Of a stretch of 64,000 nucleotides of DNA, positions 55,048-64,000 are shown piece by piece (the first letter of the stretch is position 1; each line of letters opens with the position of its first letter). Where the stretch lies: positions 1,364,001-1,428,000 of the forward strand of contig NZ_JAELVS010000001.1 of the NCBI RefSeq assembly GCF_016427555.1, given 5' to 3'. The stretch is from Marinobacter litoralis (GTDB taxonomy: Bacteria; Pseudomonadota; Gammaproteobacteria; Pseudomonadales; Oleiphilaceae). Position numbers and translations under genes: made by a program. The notes beneath the pieces were generated by a model. It was given only the letters and a program-made list of their open reading frames with translations, did no database searches and was not told the origin of the DNA.

Positions 55048-56844
55048 TTAAGACTCAAAAAGTTGCGATGGCACCGGCACTGGAAACTCCAGAAGCTGCT
55101 GCGCAAACGCCTTACCTTGTGGGTCAATCCGCAAGCTGGCGATACCGCCACCACCCAGACTGTGCTCCAGCAAGAAGTTAAACGCATTCAGCCCCGGCAA
55201 AGCCCACCGAGTCACCTTGCCGGACTCCGGATTCAGCGTATGCGCCATCCATTCGGCAACTGCCTCTTCTGTCAGCGCGGCCTGAATGTACGGCACGAAC
55301 TCCGCTTCCCGTGCAATCACACCAACATTGCTGTGATCGCCCTTGTCCCCGGAGCGCGCCCACGCCAACCGAACCAGAGGAACCGTCGTATCCGTTGAAA
55401 CCTCAACGTTGTCCTGCGGTTCGGGCGCCAGCTGAGCGGGGTTAAAGCTGCCATCACAGGCAACATCGACAGGCACAGCTTCGCCGCCGATATCCACCGA
55501 CACAACCACCTCGGATTTCGGAACCAAACACGAATAAAGACGAATCTTGGGGAACACAGAAGGGCGACCGCCGACAATGCCGGTCAGGCCGGGGGCCATA
55601 CCAGTCGCAGCTTGGGCAATCTCTCTCGAAAACAGCACCAAGGCTTCCTTTTTGGGATGGGCTGCAGAAATTTTGACGATTACTTCCCGAGTGTCGCTGC
55701 GACGGCCATGAGGGCCGTAAGTCGCTTCGGTACCCAGCAGCTCAATGCTGGTTTCGGAATAGCCTGGCAAGCCTTTGTCCGCAAACATCGCCGATGTTTT
55801 GGCCAGAATAGCGTCCGCAACCTTCTGGGCTTTGGCTGGCGCGTCGATACCCCCTAGCAGGAAAGACGCAGTACATTTGAAGCCATCGGGCCAGGTGCCA
55901 GACACCTTGTAGCTGTCGGTGGGCTCCAATCCTTTCGCACCGGACACGTGAACCCGGTTCGGCGCAATTTCATCCAGCTTAACTTGCGTAAAATCGCAGG
56001 TCACATCGGGCAGCAGATACGCTCTTGGATCACCGATTTCGTACACCAATTGCTCGCCAACCGTGCCACGGCTAACCAAACCACCGGTATTGTCGGATTT
56101 GGTCATCACAAAATCGCCATTGGCGCTGACTTCGGCAATCGGGAAGCCCATGTTGGAAAAACCGTCTGCAACATCTTCCCAATCGGTGAAGTTGCCACCC
56201 GTCGATTGAGCACCGCATTCCAGCAGATGCCCGGCAAGGCTGCCTTGGGCCAGCTTGTCGTAGTCATTCCACTGCCAGCCAAATTCGTGCACTAGCGGTG
56301 CCAGAACCAACGCGCTATCGGCAACCCGTCCAGTCAAAACAATGTCTGCGCCTTGGTCTAGTGCGGCGGCCAGACCGGGCGCACCAAGATAAGCGTTCAG
56401 GCTCACCATCATGGCCGGGAACGGTTGGCCTGTCGTCATTTCAGTGATGCCATCATCCGCCAGCTTCTGTTTCTTGGTGATCAAATCATCACCCAATACC
56501 AGAGCGATTTTCAGATCGACACCGGATTTTTCACAAAGTGCCTGAAGTGCATCACGGCAAGCGATGGGGTTAACGCCGCCGGCGTTGGCCAGAACCCGGA
56601 TTCCTTTTGCTTTGATGTCGGCAAGCAGCGGGCCCATGACCGTTTGTACGAAATCCCGGGCGTAACCCTGGGACGGGTCTTTCATCTTCTGACCGGCCAT
56701 GATCGACATGGTCACTTCGGCGAGGTAGTCGGCCACCAGATAGTCGATGTTGCCCAGGTGTACCAGTTGGGCGGCCGCAGTTTCGGTATCACCCCAGAAT
56801 GCCGAAGAACAGCCGATGCGGATGATTTTGTTGGCTTCTGACAT
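55048..56844 (-). CDS. atuA: Acyclic terpene utilisation protein AtuA (DUF1446)
   Basis: The 598-residue protein opens with IRIGCSSAFWGDTETAA, has VLANAGGVNPIACRDAL near 83, LTGRVADSALVLAPLVHEF near 170 and LAWARSGDKGDHSNVGVI near 494. The two-part layout, a DUF1446 domain followed by an AtuA-like C-terminal domain, is diagnostic of AtuA and defines the cluster. Its biochemical step is not established; it is required for citronellol/geraniol growth in P. aeruginosa. It is the first gene of the operon and diverges from atuR, with a palindromic operator candidate between them. Confidence 0.88.
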   Translation of the reverse strand: MSEANKIIRIGCSSAFWGDTETAAAQLVHLGNIDYLVADYLAEVTMSIMAGQKMKDPSQGYARDFVQTVMGPLLADIKAKGIRVLANAGGVNPIACRDALQALCEKSGVDLKIALVLGDDLITKKQKLADDGITEMTTGQPFPAMMVSLNAYLGAPGLAAALDQGADIVLTGRVADSALVLAPLVHEFGWQWNDYDKLAQGSLAGHLLECGAQSTGGNFTDWEDVADGFSNMGFPIAEVSANGDFVMTKSDNTGGLVSRGTVGEQLVYEIGDPRAYLLPDVTCDFTQVKLDEIAPNRVHVSGAKGLEPTDSYKVSGTWPDGFKCTASFLLGGIDAPAKAQKVADAILAKTSAMFADKGLPGYSETSIELLGTEATYGPHGRRSDTREVIVKISAAHPKKEALVLFSREIAQAATGMAPGLTGIVGGRPSVFPKIRLYSCLVPKSEVVVSVDIGGEAVPVDVACDGSFNPAQLAPEPQDNVEVSTDTTVPLVRLAWARSGDKGDHSNVGVIAREAEFVPYIQAALTEEAVAEWMAHTLNPESGKVTRWALPGLNAFNFLLEHSLGGGGIASLRIDPQGKAFAQQLLEFPVPVPSQLFES

Positions 56845-56904
56845 GTTGTTGGTCCCGTTTTTTTAGCGTTTTAACGTGGATCTTCAGTGATTGATCTCAA
56901 CGTT

Positions 56905-56922
56905 ACCAAGCAAGCGCTTGGT
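56905..56922. promoter_or_regulatory. Palindromic operator candidate for AtuR
   Basis: ACCAAGC and its exact complement GCTTGGT flank four bases in the 104-base region between divergent atuA and atuR. The position and 18-base size fit a TetR-family operator that would control both genes. This matches the known autoregulated repression of the atu cluster by AtuR, though the exact site here is inferred. Confidence 0.6.
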
Positions 56923-56948
56923 TTGTAAATAGGCGAAACTAAGGTAAA

Positions 56949-57617
56949 ATGGGTCAATCTTTTTCGCAGTTGGATACTCTCGTGAAACACAGCGATATTT
57001 TTCAGGCACTTATTCAAGAACAGTTGGTTTCCGATCCCTCTAGTGCGCGTGGGCGTCTGCTGGCTGAAGCCGCCACTTTGTTCCGGGATAAAGGGTATGA
57101 ACGGACCACTGTGAGAGATTTGGCTGCCGCAGTGGGTATTCAGTCCGGGAGTTTGTTTCATCATTTCCGGACAAAAGAAGAGATTCTGAAGGCAGTTATG
57201 GTTGAAACCATTCGGCTGAATACAGCAGTGATGCAGGCCGCGGTTGAGCAGGAGGTTTCGGCCAAAGCCAAGCTGCGTGCGCTGATTCGGGCGGAACTGG
57301 AATCGATCAATGGCAAGACCGGTGAAGCTATGGCCGTTCTGGTCTACGAGTGGCGGAGTTTGTCTGAAAACTCTCAGGCCGAAGTGCTGGCACTAAGAGA
57401 TGTCTATGAGGATCTTTGGTTAACGGTTTTGCAGCAACTTAAAGGCGAGGGGCAGTTGGCGGCGGATGTGTTTATTGCCCGTCGGATGCTGACCGGCGCT
57501 CTAAGCTGGACCGTGACCTGGTACAAGCCCGAACGGGGTGGTTTGACGCTGGATGGCTTGACCGATCAGGTTATGGCGATGCTGGGTTTGAGTGCTCCTG
57601 GGGATGTTTCGGCATAG
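56949..57617 (+). CDS. atuR: TetR-family repressor, probable AtuR
   Basis: The 222-residue protein has an N-terminal TetR helix-turn-helix (LLAEAATLFRDKGYERTTVRDLAAAVG split, then GSLFHHFRTKEEIL near 72) and a variable C-terminal ligand-binding domain. It diverges from atuA, the arrangement known for AtuR in P. aeruginosa, and so probably represses the atu operon until a terpenoid CoA ester binds. ATG 56949 lacks a strong ribosome site; a GTG at 56982 would remove 11 residues and keep the domain. Confidence 0.82.
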   Translation: MGQSFSQLDTLVKHSDIFQALIQEQLVSDPSSARGRLLAEAATLFRDKGYERTTVRDLAAAVGIQSGSLFHHFRTKEEILKAVMVETIRLNTAVMQAAVEQEVSAKAKLRALIRAELESINGKTGEAMAVLVYEWRSLSENSQAEVLALRDVYEDLWLTVLQQLKGEGQLAADVFIARRMLTGALSWTVTWYKPERGGLTLDGLTDQVMAMLGLSAPGDVSA

Positions 57618-57899
57618 AGAGCTCCGCCGGTTTGGATCAGGGCCTGTTTCCCTCAGCGTTTTCCATAGTAGAAAAGTCCAATTTTTAAGTTTCTATACGT
57701 AATTGGCCTGATCGGCATAATATTTCGGCAAACGAGCCATTTCCGTTTGAGCTCTTTCCCCGCATCCTTCGTCCTGTGAATGAAAATCTCCGGGATTTCG
57801 GTGATCTGGTTCACGGAACGTTGATAAATTGCATGCTGGTTCGTGCAGTAATGATCACGTCTAAAAAAACAAACATACAAAGAAAAGACAGGTCGCATT

Positions 57900-58964
57900 A
57901 TGATCTCCTCTAAGCTCTTCCGGGCGTACCGTTTCTCGGCTCGTATGCCTAAACTGATTGCCTCAGGCTTGGTTCTGGTTCTTTCCGGTTGTACAGTTAA
58001 TCCCATTTATCATACGACGGGTGTCGTGCTTTCCAGTTACTCGGAATCCGAGGCTACCCCTTATGTTATGCAAATGACCGACACCCGGATGGCGTGTGCA
58101 TTGGGCGAAGGGATTGATCCGTTGCTTTACTCGTTCTCTCGAGTTGTGGACGCGCCTGATACCACGGGTTCGTTGCTGATGCTGCTGGCTGGCAACTGCA
58201 TGGAATACAGAGCTTGGGACGCAGAGCTGGATTATCTGAGGCATGATTACAGCGGCAACGTACCTGCGGCTAAAGACGCCCGTGAGGTTTCGAAGCGCTT
58301 GTACGCGCAAACAGCGACCCGCCGATACGAATCTTTCCGCCGCGCCATGGCTGCGTACGACTTTGATCCTGCAGCAGAGCCGATGGAGTGTCCGTTCCTG
58401 TTTACTGACCAGGATGAGATCACCTTCCTTGCTGGCCTGCTTACCGGTATGCAGGCCATCGTGAATGATGCCAACTCAGGTGCCATGGCGGGTGTTCCTC
58501 GCAATATCGCACCTCAAGCCGAGCGTGCGGCACAGTGTGTTGATAACGAAAAATGGGGTGGGTTACCGAATGCTGTTCGGGCGTTGGTGTGGCTGTTGCT
58601 TCCTGATACTCGCCCGGCGTTGTCTCCAGACCCATGGGTAGTGCTTCAGAATAGTGCTGACTTGGGTGTGAAAGCAGGCTTTAGAACATCCCATGCACTG
58701 CAAATTGTTGCTGCAGAAACATTCGGTCGCCCAGATGTGCTTGCTGATGCGATTGCAAACTTTGCTGCCTCTGATGAGGGGTTCGAGGTTTTCGACGACT
58801 ATGTGCTTCTCGATGAGGTTGCACGCACCGTTGTCACCTTCTCATCAGATAAGCACTGGACAAAAAACTACGGCCATCGTACGCCCACCCGCTTTTTCGG
58901 CAAAATGAGCCCGGAGCGTGATACCAGTAATATTGAAACCATGAGTTTGGATGGGCTGCTGTAA
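57900..58964 (+). CDS. Putative lipoprotein of unknown function, 354 aa
   Basis: A signal peptide with lipobox LSGC (Cys near residue 31; an internal ATG at 57945 would give a shorter signal) indicates a lipid-anchored protein. The mature part is largely helical with conserved-looking cysteines (MACALGE, GNCMEYRAW, MECPFLF, AAQCVDNEKW). I do not recognise its family. It is followed after 66 bases by a solute-binding protein and a TRAP-type permease on the same strand, so it may be an outer-membrane or periplasmic partner of that system. Confidence 0.78.
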   Translation: MISSKLFRAYRFSARMPKLIASGLVLVLSGCTVNPIYHTTGVVLSSYSESEATPYVMQMTDTRMACALGEGIDPLLYSFSRVVDAPDTTGSLLMLLAGNCMEYRAWDAELDYLRHDYSGNVPAAKDAREVSKRLYAQTATRRYESFRRAMAAYDFDPAAEPMECPFLFTDQDEITFLAGLLTGMQAIVNDANSGAMAGVPRNIAPQAERAAQCVDNEKWGGLPNAVRALVWLLLPDTRPALSPDPWVVLQNSADLGVKAGFRTSHALQIVAAETFGRPDVLADAIANFAASDEGFEVFDDYVLLDEVARTVVTFSSDKHWTKNYGHRTPTRFFGKMSPERDTSNIETMSLDGLL

Positions 58965-59030
58965 CCAGCAGCCTCATCACCCCGCTTTATTCGAGTTTAC
59001 AACCATAACAATGATGCCCCGGAGGTTATT

Positions 59031-60041
59031 GTGATCCGTAAAACACTTGCAGCCCTTTCCATTGCGGCCGTTGCGCCCTTGGCGTCAGCACAATCTGCGA
59101 CCATGTGCGTATTCGATGTTATCGGCGCCAACGGTGACGTTTATAACATGGTGAAAGATTTCTCCCTTGAGATGAAAGCGCACGGTGTTGATTTCGACCT
59201 GAAACCCTATACCGATGAAGGCGTTGCAATAGGGGATTTTAATGCTGGCCAGTGTGACGCAGTGGCGGCGATGGATATCCGGATACGTCCGTTTAACCGC
59301 TTCACCGGCAGTATCAGTGCGGTAGGCGCGCTTCCGACCTATAAGGATCTGGAAACGCTGTTGGCAACACTGGCGCAACCGAAAGCGGCTCCGTTGATGA
59401 AAGAAAACGGATACGAAGTTCTGGGCATCGTGCCGGGTGGTGCAGGTTATTTGTTCGTAGACGATCGAAGCATCGATACCGCGGCGGAGCTGGCCGGCAA
59501 GCGTGTGGCCACGCTTGACTACCAGAATGACGCCATTCACATGGTTAACTATGTTAAGGCAACGGTTGTTCCTTCCGACATCACCAACTTTGCCGGCAAA
59601 TTCAATAACGGTTCGGTTGATACCGCTTACGCGCCGGCATTCGCCTATGAGGCACTGGAACTCTACAAGGGCATTGGCGATAAAGGCGGTGTTGTTGATT
59701 ACCCGCTGGCCCAGCTGACCATCCAGATTGTTGCCCGGGACGAAGTGCTGGACGACGCCACAGCGCAGAAGGCACGTGAAGTGGCCTGGGGTATGTTCCC
59801 GCAAGCCATGAACATGATTTCCGGGCTTGAAGAAGCCATTCCTGACGACAAGTGGATCCGTATCCCTGAGAAAGACATCGTTGGGTACCAGGAAATGTTC
59901 CGGGAAAACCGTTTGGAAATGCGCGATGGTGTTAACGGTGCGCCGGTTGTCTACAGCCCGAAAATGCTCAGCCTGATGAGCAAGATTCGGTGTTCCAGTA
60001 ATCCGGGCGCTTCAGAGTGCACCGCAGATAATCGCGAATAA
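59031..60041 (+). CDS. Putative periplasmic solute-binding protein (AdeT1_2/DUF6091-like)
   Basis: The 336-residue exported protein (signal peptide ending PLASAQ) looks like a DctP/TRAP-type binding protein of the AdeT1_2 kind, with MCVFDVIGANGDVYNMVKDF (split) at the mature start, DFNAGQCDAVAAMDIR near 70 and two cysteines near the C-terminus (RCSSNPGASEC). It would deliver a ligand to the permease encoded 15 bases downstream. The ligand is unknown. Family naming is from memory of similar proteins and is moderately certain. Confidence 0.78.
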   Translation: MIRKTLAALSIAAVAPLASAQSATMCVFDVIGANGDVYNMVKDFSLEMKAHGVDFDLKPYTDEGVAIGDFNAGQCDAVAAMDIRIRPFNRFTGSISAVGALPTYKDLETLLATLAQPKAAPLMKENGYEVLGIVPGGAGYLFVDDRSIDTAAELAGKRVATLDYQNDAIHMVNYVKATVVPSDITNFAGKFNNGSVDTAYAPAFAYEALELYKGIGDKGGVVDYPLAQLTIQIVARDEVLDDATAQKAREVAWGMFPQAMNMISGLEEAIPDDKWIRIPEKDIVGYQEMFRENRLEMRDGVNGAPVVYSPKMLSLMSKIRCSSNPGASECTADNRE

Positions 60042-60056
60042 ACGGGGATCCCGATC

Positions 60057-62111
60057 ATGAACTGGCGTGCAATGACTGCGACAGGCGTAAGGACACTGTA
60101 TCCCGTGCACAGATTGCACGGGGTGGTTCTCCTGCTGTTGCTCCTGGCGACTTTGTTGCTCGGGATGGGTAATTCGCTTCACTCACGGCTGCTTTGGGTA
60201 GGCGAGCAAGTTTGGCCGAATTACTATCTGCTCAATCCAGATGCGGTTGAGCCCAGTTGTAATCTGACCATGGATGTGGATCGGGAAGTGGAGCGTCGGA
60301 TTCAGGCCTACAAGCCTGATCCCGACGATCTCTTCAGCTCTCCTCCCAATGCTCAGGCTATCCGCCAATCGCTTGAAAGCAATCTGGCGCTTTGCGAACA
60401 GCGTCATGTGCAATTTGCAGAGAATCAGAAACATGCAACCTGGGCGCTCGGTGTCTTCAAGGACATCGAGCAAGGGTTGGCGGGTTTTCTGCTTAGTAAC
60501 ATTGATCTGACCAAGTTTCTGTTCATCGGTATGTTTGCTTTGGCTGCGGCCGTTTCGGCGTTGGATGCTGACCATATTGCCCTGAGACTGCCTCGCAATC
60601 GTGCAGAGTGGCGTTTGAGTCAAGGCGCCCAGTTTGTTGTCAACGGGCTGATGCTGCTTTCTCTTAATTCCTATCTTGGCAATCTGGAGCGAACCCCGGA
60701 TTCTGCCGGAGCCATGACGTTGCAGTACGCCTGGGTGTTGGTGTTCGGCATGTTCATGATTATTAATGCGGTTCGATTTGTTTCGATTCCTAAGCGGATC
60801 AAATCAGGAAGCATGGATCTGGCTTCCGGCCTTGTGGTGCCGCTGTATTGCACCATGGGTTTGATTGCCATGAGCTATTTCTTCTTTGTAGATGGCTACG
60901 CATCGGGCCTGGCGATCTACTTTGGCATGATGTCTAACCTGTCCTCGATGTTCATCAACATCGGCCTGTATGTGTTGGTCGGTATGATGTTGAAGCAAAC
61001 GCGAGTGCCGGAACTGCTGTTGGGGCTGATAAAGCCATTCAACTTGCCGGCGCCGTTGTTGGCATCTGTGATTATCTTTGCCACCGCGTTCCCGACTGCA
61101 TTTACGGGTGCCTCAGGCATCTTTATCCTCGCCGTGGGTGGTGTGGTTTATGACGAGCTTCGCCGGGCCGGAGCGGGTCGCCAGTTGTCTCTGGCAACAA
61201 CCGCGATGTCCGGAAGCTTGGGTGTGGTGCTGAACCCGTGTTTGTTGATTGTGGTAGTTGCAGCGTTAAACAAGGAAGTGACCACGTCTGAAATGTATGG
61301 CTGGGGTTTCTGGGTATTCATCATGTCTGCCTGCTTGTTCTCCTTCATTGTTTGCAAGACGGAAGGCAACTGGAAACCGAGACCTGCACCGGGTGCGTTG
61401 CGGGAGTCGCTACAGGCTACCAAACCACTGATTCCATATGTGGGTGTCGCTGCTGCGGTGATCTTGTCTATCTGGGGGCTGTTGGGACTTCAGTTTAACG
61501 AATACAGTGCGCCGCTGATTTTGCCTTTGGTGATGCTGGCTATCGTGATGCTGGATTCGGGCAGGACGCAGGATGAGTCTCCGGCGCCTTCAAGAGTTAA
61601 GGAGTTCTTCTCCCGAAGCAGCTCAGCGGCTAGTGATTCCGCCGTGCACATTGGTGCGCTGTTGGCTTTGATTGGCTTCTCTATCTGTTTGGGCGGCATT
61701 CTGGAACGTTCGGACATCGTGCACTTCCTGTTCCCGGAAAGCCTGACCAGCCCGTGGGTTGCGATGCTCGTGATCGTGGTAATGCTGACCTTTATTGGCA
61801 TGATTATGGATCCGTTCGGTGCGGTTATTCTGGTGTCTGCAACCATCGCCCAGCCTGCTATTCAGATCGGCATCGATCCGCTGCACTTCTGGATTGTGTG
61901 TCTGGTGGCGTTCGAACTTGGTTACCTGAGTCCGCCGGTCGCACTTAACCACTTGCTGACACGTCAAGTGGTCGGTGAGTCGGAAGTGTTGGCCGCAGAG
62001 CGGACCGGGTCATTCTGGCACCGGTATGAGCGACTGCTTTTACCGCTGGCGGTCATGTTGCCGACCCTGTTATTGGTGGCCTTTGTTCCGATGCTGTTTT
62101 ACGCTTTATAA
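60057..62111 (+). CDS. TRAP-type permease with fused small and large membrane subunits
   Basis: The 684-residue protein begins with a helix, a periplasmic domain of about 110 residues (two cysteines, VEPSCNLTMD and LALCEQRHV) and four helices like a DctQ small subunit (to about residue 260). The DctM-like region follows, with FPTAFTGASGIFILAVGGVVYDEL (split) near 350, GSLGVVLNPCLLIVV near 385, MIMDPFGAVILVSATIAQP (split) near 580 and LGYLSPPVALNHLLTRQV (split) near 622. It should use a sodium gradient to import the ligand of the adjacent binding protein. Confidence 0.85.
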   Translation: MNWRAMTATGVRTLYPVHRLHGVVLLLLLLATLLLGMGNSLHSRLLWVGEQVWPNYYLLNPDAVEPSCNLTMDVDREVERRIQAYKPDPDDLFSSPPNAQAIRQSLESNLALCEQRHVQFAENQKHATWALGVFKDIEQGLAGFLLSNIDLTKFLFIGMFALAAAVSALDADHIALRLPRNRAEWRLSQGAQFVVNGLMLLSLNSYLGNLERTPDSAGAMTLQYAWVLVFGMFMIINAVRFVSIPKRIKSGSMDLASGLVVPLYCTMGLIAMSYFFFVDGYASGLAIYFGMMSNLSSMFINIGLYVLVGMMLKQTRVPELLLGLIKPFNLPAPLLASVIIFATAFPTAFTGASGIFILAVGGVVYDELRRAGAGRQLSLATTAMSGSLGVVLNPCLLIVVVAALNKEVTTSEMYGWGFWVFIMSACLFSFIVCKTEGNWKPRPAPGALRESLQATKPLIPYVGVAAAVILSIWGLLGLQFNEYSAPLILPLVMLAIVMLDSGRTQDESPAPSRVKEFFSRSSSAASDSAVHIGALLALIGFSICLGGILERSDIVHFLFPESLTSPWVAMLVIVVMLTFIGMIMDPFGAVILVSATIAQPAIQIGIDPLHFWIVCLVAFELGYLSPPVALNHLLTRQVVGESEVLAAERTGSFWHRYERLLLPLAVMLPTLLLVAFVPMLFYAL

Positions 62112-62125
62112 AAGCATCGGATTCG

Positions 62126-62159
62126 AAAACCCGCGAGAGTCCTGCTCCGCGGGTTTTTT
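62126..62159 (+). terminator. Intrinsic terminator after the TRAP permease
   Basis: AAAACCCGCG and CGCGGGTTTT enclose a 12-base loop and continue into a six-T run, 15 bases after the stop codon. Confidence 0.88.
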
Positions 62160-62198
62160 GTTTTAGAGTTCGGCAATCTCTCAACGAATGGAGCAACC

Positions 62199-64000
62199 GT
62201 GAGAGTTTTAATTGCGTTATTCCTGTTATCACCATGGATGGTGACGCTGACCGGCTGCAGTGATTCGAGTGGCTCGGGCGACGAGGCGTCCGAACGACTG
62301 CTCAGTCCTTTGTCTGGCAGCATAGCGATAGAAGCGAACAGCCGCATTGATCAGGACACCATGGATCAATTGGGGCGGGAAGGTGCAACACCGGCCAATG
62401 CTGCGCAAACGTTACCCGCCAGTTTTGTTATGGCCGGCTATGTAAGCCGGGGCGCTGGTACCTACCCGGCTGCGGCGAGCGCATGCCAGACGAAAAATTA
62501 TCAAGCCGATCCAGCCGATACGTTTTCGGTGCCGCTGGCCGCGGGTGAAACGATCGTGCTCAAAAGTTTCGGTACCTGCGGCACGGATGTGGCTTTGGAG
62601 CTGCTGGTTGAAGGCTATCCTCCGGTCAGAACCTCAGGCAGGGACGAAACCGCACAGTTTCGGCTCAATTCAGGGCCCACAGACGACTATCAGGTGGTGG
62701 TTCGAAACGTTGGCAGTCTGCCGGCGCGCTATATGCTTTTGAAGACCGCCGGGACGACTCAACAAAATGCCGCCTACCAATGGTCGGACCACCGATTTGA
62801 GGAAGGCGAAGCGATTGTTACCTTGAAAGAGTCTGCGCCCGGGCAAGCGTCGGCTCTGAGCGCACAAGCAAAACTTGTCGCCCGGAAACTGGGCGAGCGC
62901 ACCTGGTTGCGCAAGATGCCCGCTACTGCCCGCGCGCAGGCTGGTGGTCGCCCGGTTCCCGATACGCTGGACTGGATTCGGTCGCTAAGACAACAGCCGG
63001 ACGTGGAATTCGCCGCTCCCAATTACCGGATGCAGAGCCAGTCTCCGGTGGGTGAGCCTCTGTACAGTAAACAGTGGCATTACGACGTGATCAACGGCCC
63101 GGTAGCGTGGCAAATAGAGCCCAGCGGGGGCAGCGGCGTGGATGTTGCCGTGCTCGACACTGGCCTGTTCAGAGAGTCGGACGCATCGGGCTGGCATCCG
63201 GATCTGAATCGTAATGTGGTGTCTGGCCGTGACTATGTCGACAACGATTTCGATCCCCGAGATCCCGGCAGCAGCGTCGGTGGCAACGTCTATCATGGTA
63301 CTCACGTGGCGGGCACCATTGCCTCTGTGATCGATAACAAGGGCAGCGGCGGCGTAGCGTTCGGGGCCAGTTTGCTTCCGGTGCGCGTTCTGGGCGAGGG
63401 CGGTACAGGGTCGTCTGCTGATTTGATTGAAGCCATCGCTTGGTTGGTCAACGGCAGTGGCGGACAGCCGCCAAGGGCGCAGGTTGTTAATATGAGCCTG
63501 GGTGGTTTGCCAGAGATTCCTCAGTTGGAATCGGCCATTGCCGCGGGTGTGAACAAAGGCATGCTTTTTGTGGCGGCCGCAGGCAATGGGGGGACCAGGG
63601 TAAAATCCTATCCGGCGGCCTCGAGCAATGTGCTTGCAGTGAGCGCGGTGGACGGTGCCCGGAACCTGGCTTCCTACTCGAACTATGGCAGTTGGATTGA
63701 TTTGGCTGCACCGGGTGGCGACGCAGGGCGCGATGCCAATACCGATGGCGAAGCAGACCTTGTCTGGAGTACCAGTGCAGCGTTTGAGTCTGGCGCCTAT
63801 AAACCGGATTATCGTGGCCTTCAGGGCACGTCCATGGCCGCGCCCCACGTCTCGGGCGTGCTGGCGATGATGAAGGCGCAAAAGCCCGATCTTGACTATG
63901 GCGATGTCAGGGCGCTGCTTGCGAGCGGCGAGCTAACGGAATATTCGGGCCGGCGTTCAGATCAACTCGGGTACGGAGTGCTGGATGCGGCCAAGGCTGT
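62199..64000 (+). CDS. Subtilisin-like lipoprotein protease, 3' end outside window
   Basis: From a GTG with GGAG upstream, 600 codons are open to the window edge. The signal peptide ends in the lipobox LTGC, so the protease should be anchored. Residues 40-180 form an extra N-terminal domain including a pre-peptidase-like beta segment. The S8 domain has catalytic Asp in VAVLDTGLF near 317, His in YHGTHVAGT near 367 and Ser in GTSMAAPHVSG near 546. Compared with the secreted subtilase at 34817 it is longer and membrane-attached. The remaining sequence beyond the window is probably a short C-terminal domain. Confidence 0.88.
   Translation, partial: MRVLIALFLLSPWMVTLTGCSDSSGSGDEASERLLSPLSGSIAIEANSRIDQDTMDQLGREGATPANAAQTLPASFVMAGYVSRGAGTYPAAASACQTKNYQADPADTFSVPLAAGETIVLKSFGTCGTDVALELLVEGYPPVRTSGRDETAQFRLNSGPTDDYQVVVRNVGSLPARYMLLKTAGTTQQNAAYQWSDHRFEEGEAIVTLKESAPGQASALSAQAKLVARKLGERTWLRKMPATARAQAGGRPVPDTLDWIRSLRQQPDVEFAAPNYRMQSQSPVGEPLYSKQWHYDVINGPVAWQIEPSGGSGVDVAVLDTGLFRESDASGWHPDLNRNVVSGRDYVDNDFDPRDPGSSVGGNVYHGTHVAGTIASVIDNKGSGGVAFGASLLPVRVLGEGGTGSSADLIEAIAWLVNGSGGQPPRAQVVNMSLGGLPEIPQLESAIAAGVNKGMLFVAAAGNGGTRVKSYPAASSNVLAVSAVDGARNLASYSNYGSWIDLAAPGGDAGRDANTDGEADLVWSTSAAFESGAYKPDYRGLQGTSMAAPHVSGVLAMMKAQKPDLDYGDVRALLASGELTEYSGRRSDQLGYGVLDAAKA

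Noticed and set aside
57653..58006. 117-codon minus-strand frame in the region upstream of the 57900 lipoprotein
   Set aside because: Overlaps the lipoprotein start, has no ribosome site and an amino-acid pattern unlike a folded protein; the region is more likely promoter sequence.

Overview
The window looks like the chromosome of a marine, hydrocarbon-using gammaproteobacterium, most likely Marinobacter or a close relative. This rests on gene content and protein style: an AlkB alkane hydroxylase beside beta-oxidation genes, an acyclic-terpene (atu) cluster, an imelysin/di-haem iron cluster, PhoX, an Mrp antiporter and a TRAP system. It is not a computed taxonomy. Coding density is high and typical of a chromosome; no tRNA, rRNA, CRISPR array or prophage was seen. 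The only insertion sequence is a decayed IS1182-type element.

Layout. 1-2273: 3' truncated mrpA (minus). 2621-9031: 2,4-dienoyl-CoA reductase, a GlxA-type regulator, an acyl-CoA dehydrogenase and an enoyl-CoA hydratase. 9075-10313: alkB. 10480-13790: small protein, acidic lipoprotein, phoX and a membrane protein. 14183-16791: OmpA-type porin followed by a thrombospondin-type-3-repeat lipoprotein, whose terminator is split by the IS remnant (16826-17941). 17979-24234: five-gene minus-strand iron cluster (imelysin, di-haem oxidoreductase, imelysin-like, DUF1513, MFS). 24411-27732: rlmJ, an unrecognised protein, mscS, DUF4168. 27960-31984: NtrB/NtrC-like two-component pair, EamA permease, GIY-YIG protein. 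31962-36118: two alpha/beta hydrolases, OmpA lipoprotein, secreted subtilase. 36192-39691: serA diverging from a D-2-hydroxyglutarate dehydrogenase and a zinc-site-poor sirtuin. 39831-44495: UbiB-like kinase, FAH protein, apt, purine permease, TRIC channel. 44774-45754: quinone oxidoreductase. 46141-57617: atuHFEDCBA operon with divergent atuR. 57900-62111: lipoprotein plus AdeT1_2-like binding protein plus fused TRAP permease. 62199-end: partial lipoprotein subtilase.

Main discovery candidate. Eight intergenic copies of one structured repeat (about 100-130 bp each) lie at about 6.1, 8.1, 39.8, 45.8, 46.0, 50.1, 51.1 and 55.0 kb. Each has a 52-57 nt core that folds into two small hairpins, and both loops carry GGA in a CsrA/RsmA-like context (CANGGANG). 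The core is closed by a long stem (19-31 bp) whose sequence differs at every locus but stays self-complementary. Stem changes inside the core covary while GGA stays fixed. On the strand that reads GGA, most arm mismatches in the four copies reading on the plus strand with mismatched arms are G-U wobbles. Five of the eight sit in or just after the atu operon, in both orientations. This points to an RNA-level element, possibly a dispersed RsmA/CsrA-binding or sponge module, related in design to the TwoAYGGAY RNA motif that I recall from comparative genomics. All functional statements about it are inference.
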